From IMG/VR virus record IMGVR_UViG_3300007072_000054, positions 1-20,056 of that record: a DNA stretch of 20,056 bases; one strand, written 5' to 3'. Shown in pieces: positions 6,419 through 15,400 of this stretch (within the stretch, counting starts at the first letter, position 1; each line of letters opens with the position of its first letter). Source of the stretch: a virus. A model generated the notes under the pieces. That model had not been told where the DNA came from and searched no databases. It worked only from the letters and a program-made list of their open reading frames with translations. Position numbers and translations under genes: made by a program.

Positions 6419-8175
6419 TACTTGAACCCGAGATCCTTAAGCCGTTTCCTGGCCTCTTCCCGGCTGATCCGGCCAGCCTTCAGATCTTCGCGGATGAGGA
6501 AGGCTGCCTCGTTTTTCCCAGCCGCCGCCTGGCCAGCCGCACGGGACGGAGCTTGAACCTTTTTCCCCATTGGAGTTCTTCCTTCAACGGTCGCCTCGAT
6601 CTCCCGGACGATCGGCATCTCCTCGTCGCCCTCCTTGTACGTCTCAAGCATCCGAAGAACATCTTTCCGGCTTTCGACATACGGTTTGGTGATCTCATGG
6701 GCACGGGTCGTCAGCAGTTTTTTCATCTCATTGAGCGTCGCCTTAAGCTGCGCATCGCTCTGAGTGCTCTTGAGCTGTTCCATCGCCACTTTGAGCTTGT
6801 GATCCGTGAGGGCATTCCCGCCACCTCCGCCCATGACGTTCCCGAACTCTTCGGCGACCGCGAGCGCGGCTGCCTCGTAGGCCTTCACGTCCGGGTCTCC
6901 CGTGTGATAGTAAATCCCTTGAAGGATGTTGTTGATGACCGGAAACCGCGTGCGCGGGACGCGCTTCGAGACATCCTCGAGGTCATTCATGTGACCGATC
7001 AGCGAGAGCATCGATTGGAGCCGTCGAACGTTGTCTCGGACGCTCTTAAGCTCTCCCTCCGAATAAACAGGAACATAATTTGGATTAATTTCTTTCGCCT
7101 TATTGACAAGGCTGATATACTCCCCATACCCTTTCATGCCTCGCGGCCTGAACTGGCTCAATGGCGCCTCATAATTCGCGATCATTGAGGCTGCCAGATT
7201 CATGTTTTCCGGGCTAATAGCTTCCTCCGGTATTTCCTCGACAATGTAGACTGGTTTTTGTGTCTCCGGGTCCGTCTCGATCTTGATCTTCGCGCCTGGG
7301 AATGTCTTGCGTGCCTCCTCCTCGGTGCCGAACGTGAATCCCTTGCTGGATTTCTCGATTCTTTTCTCCTGGGTTTTGATCTGCAATTTTCTTTTCTCAG
7401 CCTCCTCCTCGAAGGCCATCTTGAGGAGCGAGTCGATCTGCGCGGCGCGGTCGGCATTGACCGTCAAATCCTCGTTGGCCAGCCCCTGAGTCGGCCTGCG
7501 CGAGCGCAGGTCGCGGATGGTTTTCGCGTAGTCCTCGTCAGTCTTGTACCGCTCGGAATCGTAGAACGGAGACCCGGTCGCCTTGTCGCGCTCTGTCATC
7601 TTGAGGAAATCTCTGACCTCCCATCCCGTCAGTCCGTACTTCGATCCGATGTTGTCAGCCCACATGAGTTCGGCAGCCTCCATCTCCGCCTCCTTCGGAT
7701 CAAGGTTCTGGACGGTCAGCTTGGTGGTTTTCCTCCAATCGGCGAGCTTCTGCTTCGCCTCCTTCGCTCTGAGCCTTCGCTCGGCCTGCATCTTCTGCTC
7801 GGTTGCCGCTTCTTGTTCGGAAACCTCACGCTTGGCTCTCTCCTCCGGGGTCATCTCGGCTTCGGCCAGCCTGAGTTGCGCTTCCCTGAGCTGGATGTCC
7901 TCAAGAGCCCTGCGTCGCGCTTTCTCATCCTGTGACAGAATCCTCTGCTCTTCGATCATTTCAAGACGACGCGCCTCTTCCGGTATCATAGCCGCCGAAA
8001 GAATCCCCCTGCCGAGCGGTTCAGCGAGCTCTTTCCCGATGGCGAGACCGTGGGAAAGCGTCCCGGTCTTCCCGGCAAGCCCGAAGGCTGAAGGGTCAAT
8101 GTACGAGAGGGTTTGGGGCCGAGCGCCGACAGGTACGACCGCCACTCGCGTCTGGACTTGGGCTCCGTCTGGCAT
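6418..8175 (-). CDS. helical internal virion / ejection protein candidate (T7 gp15 position)
   Basis: This 585-residue protein lies directly before the giant gene, where T7 has gene 15. Residues 62-150 and 255-280 are long charged coiled-coil helices. Residues about 330-500 form a conserved-looking helical block (IGHMNDLEDV at 393-402, then a Gly-rich loop MGGGGGNALTDHK at 448-460, then an Asp- and Lys-rich helix) of a kind I associate with phage internal proteins. The C-terminus (556-585) ends in a short helical hairpin, DLKAGRISREEARKRL, resembling small C-terminal tails called SHOCT-like. I chose the ATG at 8175, eight bases after the stop of the upstream gene; a longer frame reaches 8313 but its first 46 residues overlap that gene and look non-coding. 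The ribosome site is weak. I infer a role in DNA ejection from context. Confidence 0.65.
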   Translation of the reverse strand: MPDGAQVQTRVAVVPVGARPQTLSYIDPSAFGLAGKTGTLSHGLAIGKELAEPLGRGILSAAMIPEEARRLEMIEEQRILSQDEKARRRALEDIQLREAQLRLAEAEMTPEERAKREVSEQEAATEQKMQAERRLRAKEAKQKLADWRKTTKLTVQNLDPKEAEMEAAELMWADNIGSKYGLTGWEVRDFLKMTERDKATGSPFYDSERYKTDEDYAKTIRDLRSRRPTQGLANEDLTVNADRAAQIDSLLKMAFEEEAEKRKLQIKTQEKRIEKSSKGFTFGTEEEARKTFPGAKIKIETDPETQKPVYIVEEIPEEAISPENMNLAASMIANYEAPLSQFRPRGMKGYGEYISLVNKAKEINPNYVPVYSEGELKSVRDNVRRLQSMLSLIGHMNDLEDVSKRVPRTRFPVINNILQGIYYHTGDPDVKAYEAAALAVAEEFGNVMGGGGGNALTDHKLKVAMEQLKSTQSDAQLKATLNEMKKLLTTRAHEITKPYVESRKDVLRMLETYKEGDEEMPIVREIEATVEGRTPMGKKVQAPSRAAGQAAAGKNEAAFLIREDLKAGRISREEARKRLKDLGFK

Positions 8176-8179
8176 GGCA

Positions 8180-8653
8180 TCAGGCGACGAACCGCCTGCC
8201 TCCGGTCTGGTAAGTGTTGAACGCGCCCGGGACAGGCGTAGGCTGGACCTGTCCAAACCCCTGTTGCACACGTTGAAGGTTGCTGGCTTGCCCATATCCG
8301 GGCAACGCCGCAAGGCTCGCCTGAGTCAACTTGAACGGGAGGATGTCAGGCTTTGCGGTAGCCATCGCAGCTTTCTGCGCGGCGAGTTTTTCCTGGGCTT
8401 TGCGCTCCTTCTCTTGGAGCGCGAGGAGTTTCTCTTGAGCCATCGCTTCTTCTCGTGTGGCCTGTTCCTGGCGGAGCCTCTCGGCCTCCTCCTGCATCCT
8501 CCTGGTTTCAGCCATAGCCTGCTCTTGCTGCCACCGGATCTGCTCGAGTTCGGCCTGGCGCAAGGATTGGCGCTCCTGCTCCTGCCGCGCCGCCTCAGCC
8601 TGTTGCATCTGGAGATTTATCACATCTTCGTCGCTTCCGAATAATCCGCTCAT
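8180..8653 (-). CDS. coiled-coil protein, paralog of its upstream neighbour
   Basis: This 157-residue protein is mostly a Gln/Glu/Arg/Ala coiled coil (about residues 12-100), followed by a low-complexity tail rich in Pro, Gly and Gln. The block DILPFKLTQASLAALPGYGQ and then SNL (103-126) matches a block in the next protein upstream, which indicates a tandem duplication. A strong ribosome site, AAGGAGG, precedes the ATG by four bases. It lies between the gp14-like and gp15-like genes in the ejection block and is probably a virion-internal or assembly protein. No membrane segment or catalytic motif is visible, and no named family is recognised. Confidence 0.65.
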   Translation of the reverse strand: MSGLFGSDEDVINLQMQQAEAARQEQERQSLRQAELEQIRWQQEQAMAETRRMQEEAERLRQEQATREEAMAQEKLLALQEKERKAQEKLAAQKAAMATAKPDILPFKLTQASLAALPGYGQASNLQRVQQGFGQVQPTPVPGAFNTYQTGGRRFVA

Positions 8654-8662
8654 GGTTCCTCC

Positions 8663-9124
8663 TTATGACGTGAACCGCGCCGCGTATTTCGCGTAGTAGA
8701 GCTCCGGCGCAGTCATCAAGTTGCTTTGTCCTCCCATTCCGATAACGTTGCTCTGCGGCAGTGCGATCTGCGTCTGTTTCAGGGACGGCAGGATCGGGAG
8801 CCGCGCCGCCCCGGCTGCGATCTGCTGGAGGCGCGCCTCGGCTGCCGGCGCTGCCGATGGGAGGCCTGTTGCCTGCATCGCTTTTCGCTGGGCTTCCGTC
8901 TGCGCAACCCGCGCTTCAGCCTGGCCAGCGATGGTTGCTCGTTCCTGCTCGAGGGCTTTCTGTGCTTCGGCTCGCTGCCTGTCGAGTTCAGCCTGCGCGG
9001 CCTGGGCTTGGGCAAGCTGCGCCTGGAGGGCAGCCTGTTGCTGGGCAAACAGCGCCCGTTCGCGGTTGAGTTGTTCTTGTGTCGGGCCTGATTCGATTCT
9101 CGATCCGCCTGAGTCATCTCCCAT
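8663..9124 (-). CDS. coiled-coil protein, paralog of its downstream neighbour
   Basis: This 153-residue protein has an Ala/Gln-rich coiled coil at about residues 15-85, a Pro/Ala linker, and then LPILPSLKQTQIALPQ with a following MGGQSNL (109-135). That C-terminal block aligns with the one in the 157-residue protein just downstream: both have ILP, a Lys and TQ, then a Gly, GQ or GGQ, and SNL. The two genes are separated by nine bases. GAGG lies about eight bases before the start. The Ala/Gln composition and the place next to a gp14-like gene suggest a helical component of the ejection machinery, but the function is unknown. Confidence 0.65.
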   Translation of the reverse strand: MGDDSGGSRIESGPTQEQLNRERALFAQQQAALQAQLAQAQAAQAELDRQRAEAQKALEQERATIAGQAEARVAQTEAQRKAMQATGLPSAAPAAEARLQQIAAGAARLPILPSLKQTQIALPQSNVIGMGGQSNLMTAPELYYAKYAARFTS

Positions 9125-9145
9125 AGTATTTTCCTCGCTTTCTTG

Positions 9146-9994
9146 TTAATATCCGAACTTGATTCGCGTGAACCGGCTCACTTCTTCCGGCGTCATGCCG
9201 AAAGAGGTTCCGAAGTTGTCTCCTGCCAAAACATCCTGTGCCCTCGAAGACGCTCCGCCAGCAAGCGCACCCGCACCGAGCGTTGTTCCGGCCTGAATAG
9301 CTGATCCAAGGAGGCTCGAGAAAAGCCCCATGTTCGCAGCGGCTGCTTCCTGGGCTGACCGGACGTTCTCCATAGCTTCCTGACTCTGCATCGCTGCCGC
9401 CTGTTGTGCTCGCGTCAAAAAGTCAGCCGTTCTCTGTGCTCGGGCCATCGCCCGGTCTGACGCGAATTGGTTGAGGAGATTGGCAAACATCGCAGACCGG
9501 TCCTTGATCTCCTGGGCTGCCGACGCTGGGGTGATGCCGACTTCCGGCTGGCCGGCCGCCGCGAGCAGACCGGCTCCCCTCTGCATCCCGGATTCCCGGA
9601 GAGCCAAGACGCCGCGCGTCAGGATGTTCGAGAGCCTCGACTCGCCAGCGGTCGAGCCGGTTCCGACTCCGCCAGCGATAGCGCTCGTCACTCCGGCGCG
9701 AGTAAGCTCCCTCTGTATCTCGGGGGGAGTTTCCCCTTTGATGTCCTCGAGGGTCTTGCGCTTGATGAGCCGCTCGATCTCGGCAAGCTCCGGCTCCGTC
9801 CGTTGCCGGACAGCCTTCGAGGCTGCCAGATTCCTCATGTACTGCGCGAGCGTGGCCCGGTTCATATCTTCGACGCCTACGGTCGGCATCTGGAGTGTCT
9901 CCGGGATCATGGCTGCCGATGCCTCGGACGGCATGGCTGCCGCCTCGATCCTCCGGCTGATCGGAGTTGAGAAACTTGTCGGCGTCGTATCCAT
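9146..9994 (-). CDS. internal virion / ejection protein (T7 gp14 position)
   Basis: This 282-residue protein is alpha-helical and rich in Ala, Gln and Met. Residues 222-247 form a Gly/Ala-rich hydrophobic segment (MGLFSSLLG, then GTTLGAGALAGG) that could insert into a membrane, and residues 100-145 hold a second Gly-rich stretch. This arrangement is characteristic of the small ejection proteins of short-tailed phages (T7 gp14 type), which leave the capsid during infection and help form a channel across the host envelope. The gene follows the gp13-like gene, matching T7 gene order. The start ATG at 9994 lies five bases after the upstream stop; GGGAG is present but about 13 bases away. Assignment rests on composition and synteny rather than on clear sequence identity. 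Confidence 0.65.
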   Translation of the reverse strand: MDTTPTSFSTPISRRIEAAAMPSEASAAMIPETLQMPTVGVEDMNRATLAQYMRNLAASKAVRQRTEPELAEIERLIKRKTLEDIKGETPPEIQRELTRAGVTSAIAGGVGTGSTAGESRLSNILTRGVLALRESGMQRGAGLLAAAGQPEVGITPASAAQEIKDRSAMFANLLNQFASDRAMARAQRTADFLTRAQQAAAMQSQEAMENVRSAQEAAAANMGLFSSLLGSAIQAGTTLGAGALAGGASSRAQDVLAGDNFGTSFGMTPEEVSRFTRIKFGY

Positions 9995-9999
9995 AAGTT

Positions 10000-10419
10000 T
10001 TAGTCGTCTCCCTTCACACGATATATTTCTGCATTTTGCCTGTCAAACCCGAGCTTCGCCATAACCTCCGGCGTAAACTTGTTATTTGGTTTGTTCGTCG
10101 GGACAGCGACGAACCCTTCTCCATGCTGGACCTTGGCCCAGCCGACGAAGTGTTGCATGATCTCAGCGGTCTGCCTGGGCGTCACGGCGTCCGGGTTCAA
10201 GGCCGGGAAAACGATCGGCGTCGAGACGATCTGAAAATATCCGAGGATGCGCTCGGTCTCCCGCTCGCTCACGACCATGATCGGGTGCCGGAGCGTCGTG
10301 ATCCTATGGCCGAACGTCGCTGCATACTGGTCGAGGGCCTCGATCTCCTTCAGGTTCGACCTGTCTAGAAGCCTAAACCGGAGGCTCTTGTGGGCCGCTA
10401 TGGAGAGTTCTTTGCTCAT
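10000..10419 (-). CDS. GNAT-like small protein (T7 gp13 position)
   Basis: This 139-residue protein has the layout of a GNAT acyltransferase fold: an N-terminal strand and helix (RFRLLDRSNLKEIEALDQY, 13-31), a strand (ILGYFQIVSTP, 58-68), a helix (TPRQTAEIMQHFVGWAK, about 79-95), a strand (GFVAVPTN) and the typical last unit FTPEVMAKLGF followed by a strand. The usual acetyl-CoA loop (Q/RxxGxG/A) is not evident, so it may not be an active enzyme. T7 gp13 has nearly the same length and a similar fold pattern, and it also sits between the nozzle and gp14 genes, where it acts in particle morphogenesis. The ATG overlaps the nozzle stop codon (ATGA), and AAGGAGG is four bases upstream. Confidence 0.55.
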   Translation of the reverse strand: MSKELSIAAHKSLRFRLLDRSNLKEIEALDQYAATFGHRITTLRHPIMVVSERETERILGYFQIVSTPIVFPALNPDAVTPRQTAEIMQHFVGWAKVQHGEGFVAVPTNKPNNKFTPEVMAKLGFDRQNAEIYRVKGDD

Positions 10420-12476
10420 GCGTCCTCCTTGACTGGCGGTTCAAAAGTATCACGGGCGCACGGCAGACACGCCACGCAATCAGTTTCAAGGTCTTCCCAT
10501 GAAACCGGGATCGAGCTGTAGAAAACCTCGTTGACCCTCGGGCTGATCGGGCTGACGAACGCTGTGCGGTCCGAAGTCGGTGAGCCGTAGGTTTCGGCCC
10601 GTTCGCCGATTGCTTCAAGTTCACCGGGTTCCGAGTTGAAGTGCCTGCTTTCTCCGCGATAGCTCAAAGCCCCTGATCCCTCCTCGTCCTCGGTGCAGTC
10701 GCCGCTCGACGGCTCGCTGAACATGGGTTCAAGATAAATGCGGAACGAATCTATTCCGGCCCGGCCGCACCACTGAAAATACATGGCAAACCGGCTATCA
10801 ACGTCCGGGCTGTTCTGGCTCTCGACGGAAAAGCAGTTGGAGGTGAAACTTTTCCTGGCCTCCTGCGTCCGCAGATATCGGGTCTGGACCCGGAACGGGC
10901 CGTCTGAATCGTAGTAATTTTGGAGTTCCGAGTCGCTCGTCAAACCGGGTTCAGTGAGGCTGTTTAGCCTAACGCGGAGGACCTCGTCGAGGATTCCACG
11001 CATCCCGCAGTATGAAGCTTTAAAAGTGACCTTGTCTCCGATCTCGACGACATATACTTCGGCGAAGCAAAACCGTTTCAGGTCGAGCCCGTCCCCGAGA
11101 TACTTTGAGAGCATGGAACAGTAGATCGGGTTTTTCTTGACGTGGCGCGTGTTCTGGCTGTCGCGGTAATCTATCGTATCCATCCTGTCACTCTGGAAAG
11201 CCTGCCAGACGTGGTTGAAGCTCGTCCCGTTCGGGAGGGCCTGGTAATCGGTCGAGAAAGCCCAGATGCGCTCCTCCTCTTCAACGTATCCCTTCGTCCA
11301 CTCGACCGGCCGGATGCCAGTCCAGATGCCATTCCAGGCTGCCGGAGAATCCTGGCTGAGTTCGTCCGCGACGGCATAGTCCAAAACCTGCGTGTGCGCG
11401 TTGAGTGTGTCTCCGCTCGGGACGCTGACGAGGAGATAGCTCTCGAAGGCCCCGGCGCAAATCCCGGTCAGGTCCGGCGCGAGGTTCCGCTTGGAGACAG
11501 CCATCTCCATGTCTTTGAACTTGATCTGGGACGTGATAAAAAGCGATTCCGCCGAGTCGTTCGCCACGAGTCCCTTCGGCGAGTACCACCAGAGGAGCCC
11601 GGCATGGTTCACGACGCTTTTGCCGGCGATGCACCCGAGGTCGCTGTAGATGACAAACTGGAAGTTTGGAGTATCGGCCCACGTTGAGCGGTCGATGATG
11701 GATGAGAGAAAACCGGTCGTCTGGTTTCGCGTGAAAACAAGAAGGTTCGTCTGTCGGTTGTCGCCATAGGAGAGGCCCATCCCCGTGATGTCCCCCGGGA
11801 GCGTGTAGTCTCCGCGACCCTCACCCTCGAGCCTCTCCTTGAATGAAAGCGGGTCGAGCAGGTCGCTCGCGAGCAGCGTGTTTCCGCGGGCCACCCAGAG
11901 ACGCCCACCAGAATACTCCATCCATGTTCCGCGCGGCGTCTGGAAAAACGGCGCGTTCTCGTTGAGGTGCCCATCGAGGCTGCCGTCCCAGTATCCGCAG
12001 GCGTTCACGCCGTCCTGAATCAGGAGGACACTGTATGTTGGGACGATCTTGATTGTCTCCTGGTTGGCCTCGACGCTCTTCTCGGCGATGGCCCAGTGGA
12101 TCTGCTTGGCGAGCGGGCTGAAGGAGAGGCCCCGGAGCCTGTAAGACTCCCAGTTGTCAGGCTGGATCGGCTGTCCGTTCTCGAACGGGCAGTAGTACAC
12201 CTTGCCGTCAACGGCGAAAACGAGGTACGGGCCGCTCGTGCTGGCATCCTTGTTCGCTTGGAAAAACTTTCCTCCTTGAAGGTTGCCGGGCGGAAGCTCA
12301 AGACGGAGCCTGTATCCCGGTCGCGTCTGGACAACTCCGCCTCGGCAGACGACGTTAACACCCCACTGGTACTGCGTGTCCGGGAGGAGCCAAGGGTTGC
12401 GGACCGAGTTGCATCCGTTGAACCACCCGGCGGCGACTTTTTCCCAGCGCTGCTGTGATAGCTCAGCGTTTTTCAT
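10416..12476 (-). CDS. tail nozzle / tail tubular protein B-like protein
   Basis: This 686-residue protein is beta-rich throughout. Near the N-terminus it has the run CNSVRNPWLL, then GGVVQTRPGYR (46-56), a signature of podovirus nozzle proteins (T7 gp12 or P22 gp10 type), in which the Arg-Pro-Gly follows the first strands of a propeller-like core. Repeated patterns such as SGGRLWVARGNTLLAS and HAGLLWWYSPKGLV look like propeller blades. The protein would form the distal tube of a short tail, below the adaptor. The C-terminus contains a Cys cluster (DCVACLPC), which is unusual for this family as I know it. The start overlaps the stop of the neck-like gene (ATGA), which supports coupled translation of adaptor and nozzle. 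Confidence 0.75.
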   Translation of the reverse strand: MKNAELSQQRWEKVAAGWFNGCNSVRNPWLLPDTQYQWGVNVVCRGGVVQTRPGYRLRLELPPGNLQGGKFFQANKDASTSGPYLVFAVDGKVYYCPFENGQPIQPDNWESYRLRGLSFSPLAKQIHWAIAEKSVEANQETIKIVPTYSVLLIQDGVNACGYWDGSLDGHLNENAPFFQTPRGTWMEYSGGRLWVARGNTLLASDLLDPLSFKERLEGEGRGDYTLPGDITGMGLSYGDNRQTNLLVFTRNQTTGFLSSIIDRSTWADTPNFQFVIYSDLGCIAGKSVVNHAGLLWWYSPKGLVANDSAESLFITSQIKFKDMEMAVSKRNLAPDLTGICAGAFESYLLVSVPSGDTLNAHTQVLDYAVADELSQDSPAAWNGIWTGIRPVEWTKGYVEEEERIWAFSTDYQALPNGTSFNHVWQAFQSDRMDTIDYRDSQNTRHVKKNPIYCSMLSKYLGDGLDLKRFCFAEVYVVEIGDKVTFKASYCGMRGILDEVLRVRLNSLTEPGLTSDSELQNYYDSDGPFRVQTRYLRTQEARKSFTSNCFSVESQNSPDVDSRFAMYFQWCGRAGIDSFRIYLEPMFSEPSSGDCTEDEEGSGALSYRGESRHFNSEPGELEAIGERAETYGSPTSDRTAFVSPISPRVNEVFYSSIPVSWEDLETDCVACLPCARDTFEPPVKEDA

Positions 12477-15400
12477 GTGATATATTGCCTCGTCGTGTTC
12501 ATGTAAATATCATTATTAACCTGAATCCCGCGGCTCTCCGGCCCCGTTCGGGCGAGTTGCTCCTCGAGGAGCCACTGTACCGCTTTCTCTTCGCAGGCCG
12601 TTCCCTGATCTTTGTGGTCCGCCCTGAAGTGCTCGAGGGCCTTGAGCATCATGATGATCGCCATCTTGTTCGAGATTGGGATGAAGTCATTCTCGGAGAG
12701 GAACTTGAACGTCCTCTTACGGTAACGCACGCGCACCCACGCGCACGGTTTTCCGACCTTGATCCGGCGATAGCTTGGTGCTGTCTCGTCGAAGTAGTAG
12801 TGGCCGATCAGAGTGAGGGCAGTCGTCCTGCCGGTGTCCCAAGCGTAGAGGTCGATGAAGCTGTCGCTTAGTTCCTTCTCCACCCTCTCGATCTTTTTGA
12901 CGAGGAACGGGTCGAGGAGTTGCCGGAAGTAGTGCGTTCCATCACCAGATGTCGTGAGGATGATCCGCCCGGCAACGTTCGGGGCTGCGAGGGCTTGGGC
13001 AGCCGTCGCGTAGAGCTCGACCTCATCGTTTCCGATCCGGCGGATGTAGTACGTCGTGCCAGCAACAAGCGGCGTCGGCGGCGTTCCATCAGACAGCACT
13101 TCCACACCGTCACCGGTCTGGTAGTTGTTTGAGACGACCTCGACGCTCGTGTTCAAGACGGCCGTAAAGTCCGACTGGATGATCATGCTGTGCGTCCCGG
13201 CACCTATGTTCGCAAGCACGACCTGCGTGCCAGCCAGCGTATAGACGACGAGTCTCCCGGACTGGACATCGATCTTGTAGTCGGTCGCCAGTGCCAGCGG
13301 GGACGGAAGAGTCCCGGTCGTCGTGAACTGCACGACAGCGTTTTCGAGGAGGTAGCTGGCCGACTCGGGGATGAGGAGGCTGCTCCGTGGCACGACCGTC
13401 GCCGACCGCGAGAACGCCAGGTAAAGTTGACCGGCTCCCAGGGCCAGAAACTTGATGTTGCTCCGTCGAACCTGCCCGTTCGCATCCGCCGTCACTCCTA
13501 CAACCGCGCCGGGGTTTGAATAGGTGAACGTTGTCGGGCCCGTAACAGTGATCTGGACGCGCTCGGTATTGAAGGTCGAGTCCGTCATGTTCCGCACGTC
13601 GACGTAGTCGCCTGTTAGGAGGCCGTGCGCAGCCGTCGTCGTGATGGTTGCTATCCCCGCAGCCCGACTCCTGTTGAGCGTCTGCCGGACGGCCGCATCG
13701 AGGGCGTTCGCGGGCGTATCGAAAACTTCGATGGTGCTACCGTCTATGACGCGGAGGTAATAGGTCGTCGCAGTGTTGATGGTCGGGTCGCAGCTCGGGA
13801 GCGTCCCGTCCGTGTCGAAAGTGAACGGGTCGGCCGTCGCCAGCGCAGATGCGTCCGCCGAGACTTGGCTCGTGAAGCCTATCGTAAACGACCGGCTGAT
13901 GACCAGGTAGAGCTGCCCCGTCCCGGCCGTCGTGATGTTGACGCGCCCACGCGTGATTGTCCCGCCCGCATCGACGAACGGCCCAGCGTTCGGCAGCGCC
14001 TGCGGATACGTGAAAGTGTTGGGTCCAGTCACGGTGATTGTGACCTGGCTCGCGTTGAAGCTCGCGTCGGCTGTGCATCCCTCGATGTCAACAACGTCTC
14101 CCGTCGTGTATCCGTGCGCTGTCGTCGTGGTCATCGTTACGACGGACGCCGCCCGTTGGTATTGGCTCGTTCCAGCGACGAGATAGCTGAGGTAACAGAG
14201 CGTGAACGTCGAGAGGCTGGACGGTGCCTGGGCTTGGTAGATCGTTCCATCCGTGAGCGGATCTGGGAGAATCCCTGTCGTCTCGAAAAGGACGTAATCG
14301 CCTGCCGAGAGATTGTGGCCGGCCGCTGCCACGTTATTCTTCGTTCCAAGGACGACAGAGGCAGCGATCCGCTTGACGATGAGATTCGTCCCGCTCCCGG
14401 CTGTCGTGAGGACGATAGGGTCGGTACCAGCAGATGCCGCTGAGTACGTCAGGTGAAGCGTGATCGTGTTCGAGTTGATGACGTGCGCGTAGTACGTTAC
14501 GCCTGATTGGAGCGGGGCTGGAAGCTCGCCTCCGTTGTTCTGGACCGTCACGGCGTCACCATTAATGAGGTTGTGGTTCGTCGCGGTGACCTCGGTTGTG
14601 ATCGGATAGCATGGGAGCGTCGTGTGCGCCACGACTGCGGCTCCGGCATCCGTGCAGTTGATCGCGTTCACGTCGGCGAGGGCTTCATCCTGCGTCCTGT
14701 AGACGCGGAAGTGTGTCGCGTCTTGGTCCCCGTTCGCGTCCAGGGTGTTCACATAGTAGGTCGTCCCGGAGACGAGAGGTGCAGGCATCGTGCCGGCTGT
14801 GAACCGCACGAGCGAGCCGTTGATCATGTGGTGCGGCGTCGCCGTCTGGATTTGAGTCTCTACGGCCACGTCGCGTGAGTCATTGATGTTGATCGTGCAT
14901 CCTGTCGGGTTCGACGCGATGATGATGGCATTGCGGTCTGCCAGGGCATCCTCCCTGGTCAGGTAGAGGTTGACCGATCGGGCGCTGGTCCGCCGGATGT
15001 AGTAGGTGATCTGCTGGAACGGCTCCGGCAATGTCCCGGCAACCAGAGTCAAGTCGGCGGCCTGCCCGGTTGCGAAACTGTGGTCGGCTGGGCTGTCCCA
15101 TTCCGTCGAAGGAATCTGCGAGAAGATCCGGCGGAACTCGCGGACTCCGGCCGGGGCGATGATTCCGCCAGGGAAATCGCCGACCACATTGACCGGCACG
15201 ATGAACCCATCCCTCCATGTCCCGTCTGGCTCTTGCGTCCTGATCCACTGGTTTGCATCATCCCATCCAAACACGCGGAGGATGCGCCCGAGGTCGGTCT
15301 GGCTCGCAGCCACGGCGATGAGTTCCGCCGGATTGATGATGTCCATGAAGACCGGCCACCAGCCGGTATCGTCCCAAGCCCACGGGACCATGCTGCCTGT

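Larger units (their letters stand above)
12920..15097 (-). repeat. seven tandem FCCH-like protein repeats
   Basis: The array is marked by the motif GTLPxPLxxGTxYY at protein residues 213-225, 294-307, 382-395, 467-479, 623-639, 787-799 and 863-876. Most units begin with a polar strand ending in N-G-D or T-G-D and close with a strand, an Ala-rich turn (DALAD, DEALAD, NALDA, AQALAA) and a Gly-rich IxLTTxGxGT. Units are about 80-90 residues long, but the fourth and fifth are near 155 residues because each carries an extra module. The copies have diverged strongly, so the array is old rather than a recent DNA-level amplification. Confidence 0.75.

Noticed and set aside
8176-8313. 46-residue N-terminal extension of the 585-residue protein, or a frameshift fusion with the upstream coiled-coil gene
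   Set aside because: The extension overlaps the end of the upstream gene and looks non-coding. I see no clear slippery site with downstream structure, so separate genes with a start at 8175 are simpler.
7583-8644. Plus-strand open frame (353 codons) across two minus-strand genes
   Set aside because: It covers parts of two genes with good starts on the other strand. Its Ser/Leu-rich translation is what antisense reading of coiled-coil genes gives.
12920-15097. CRISPR array or recent DNA tandem repeats
   Set aside because: The repeats are at the protein level, 80 or more residues long and strongly diverged. There are no short identical direct repeats with unique spacers.
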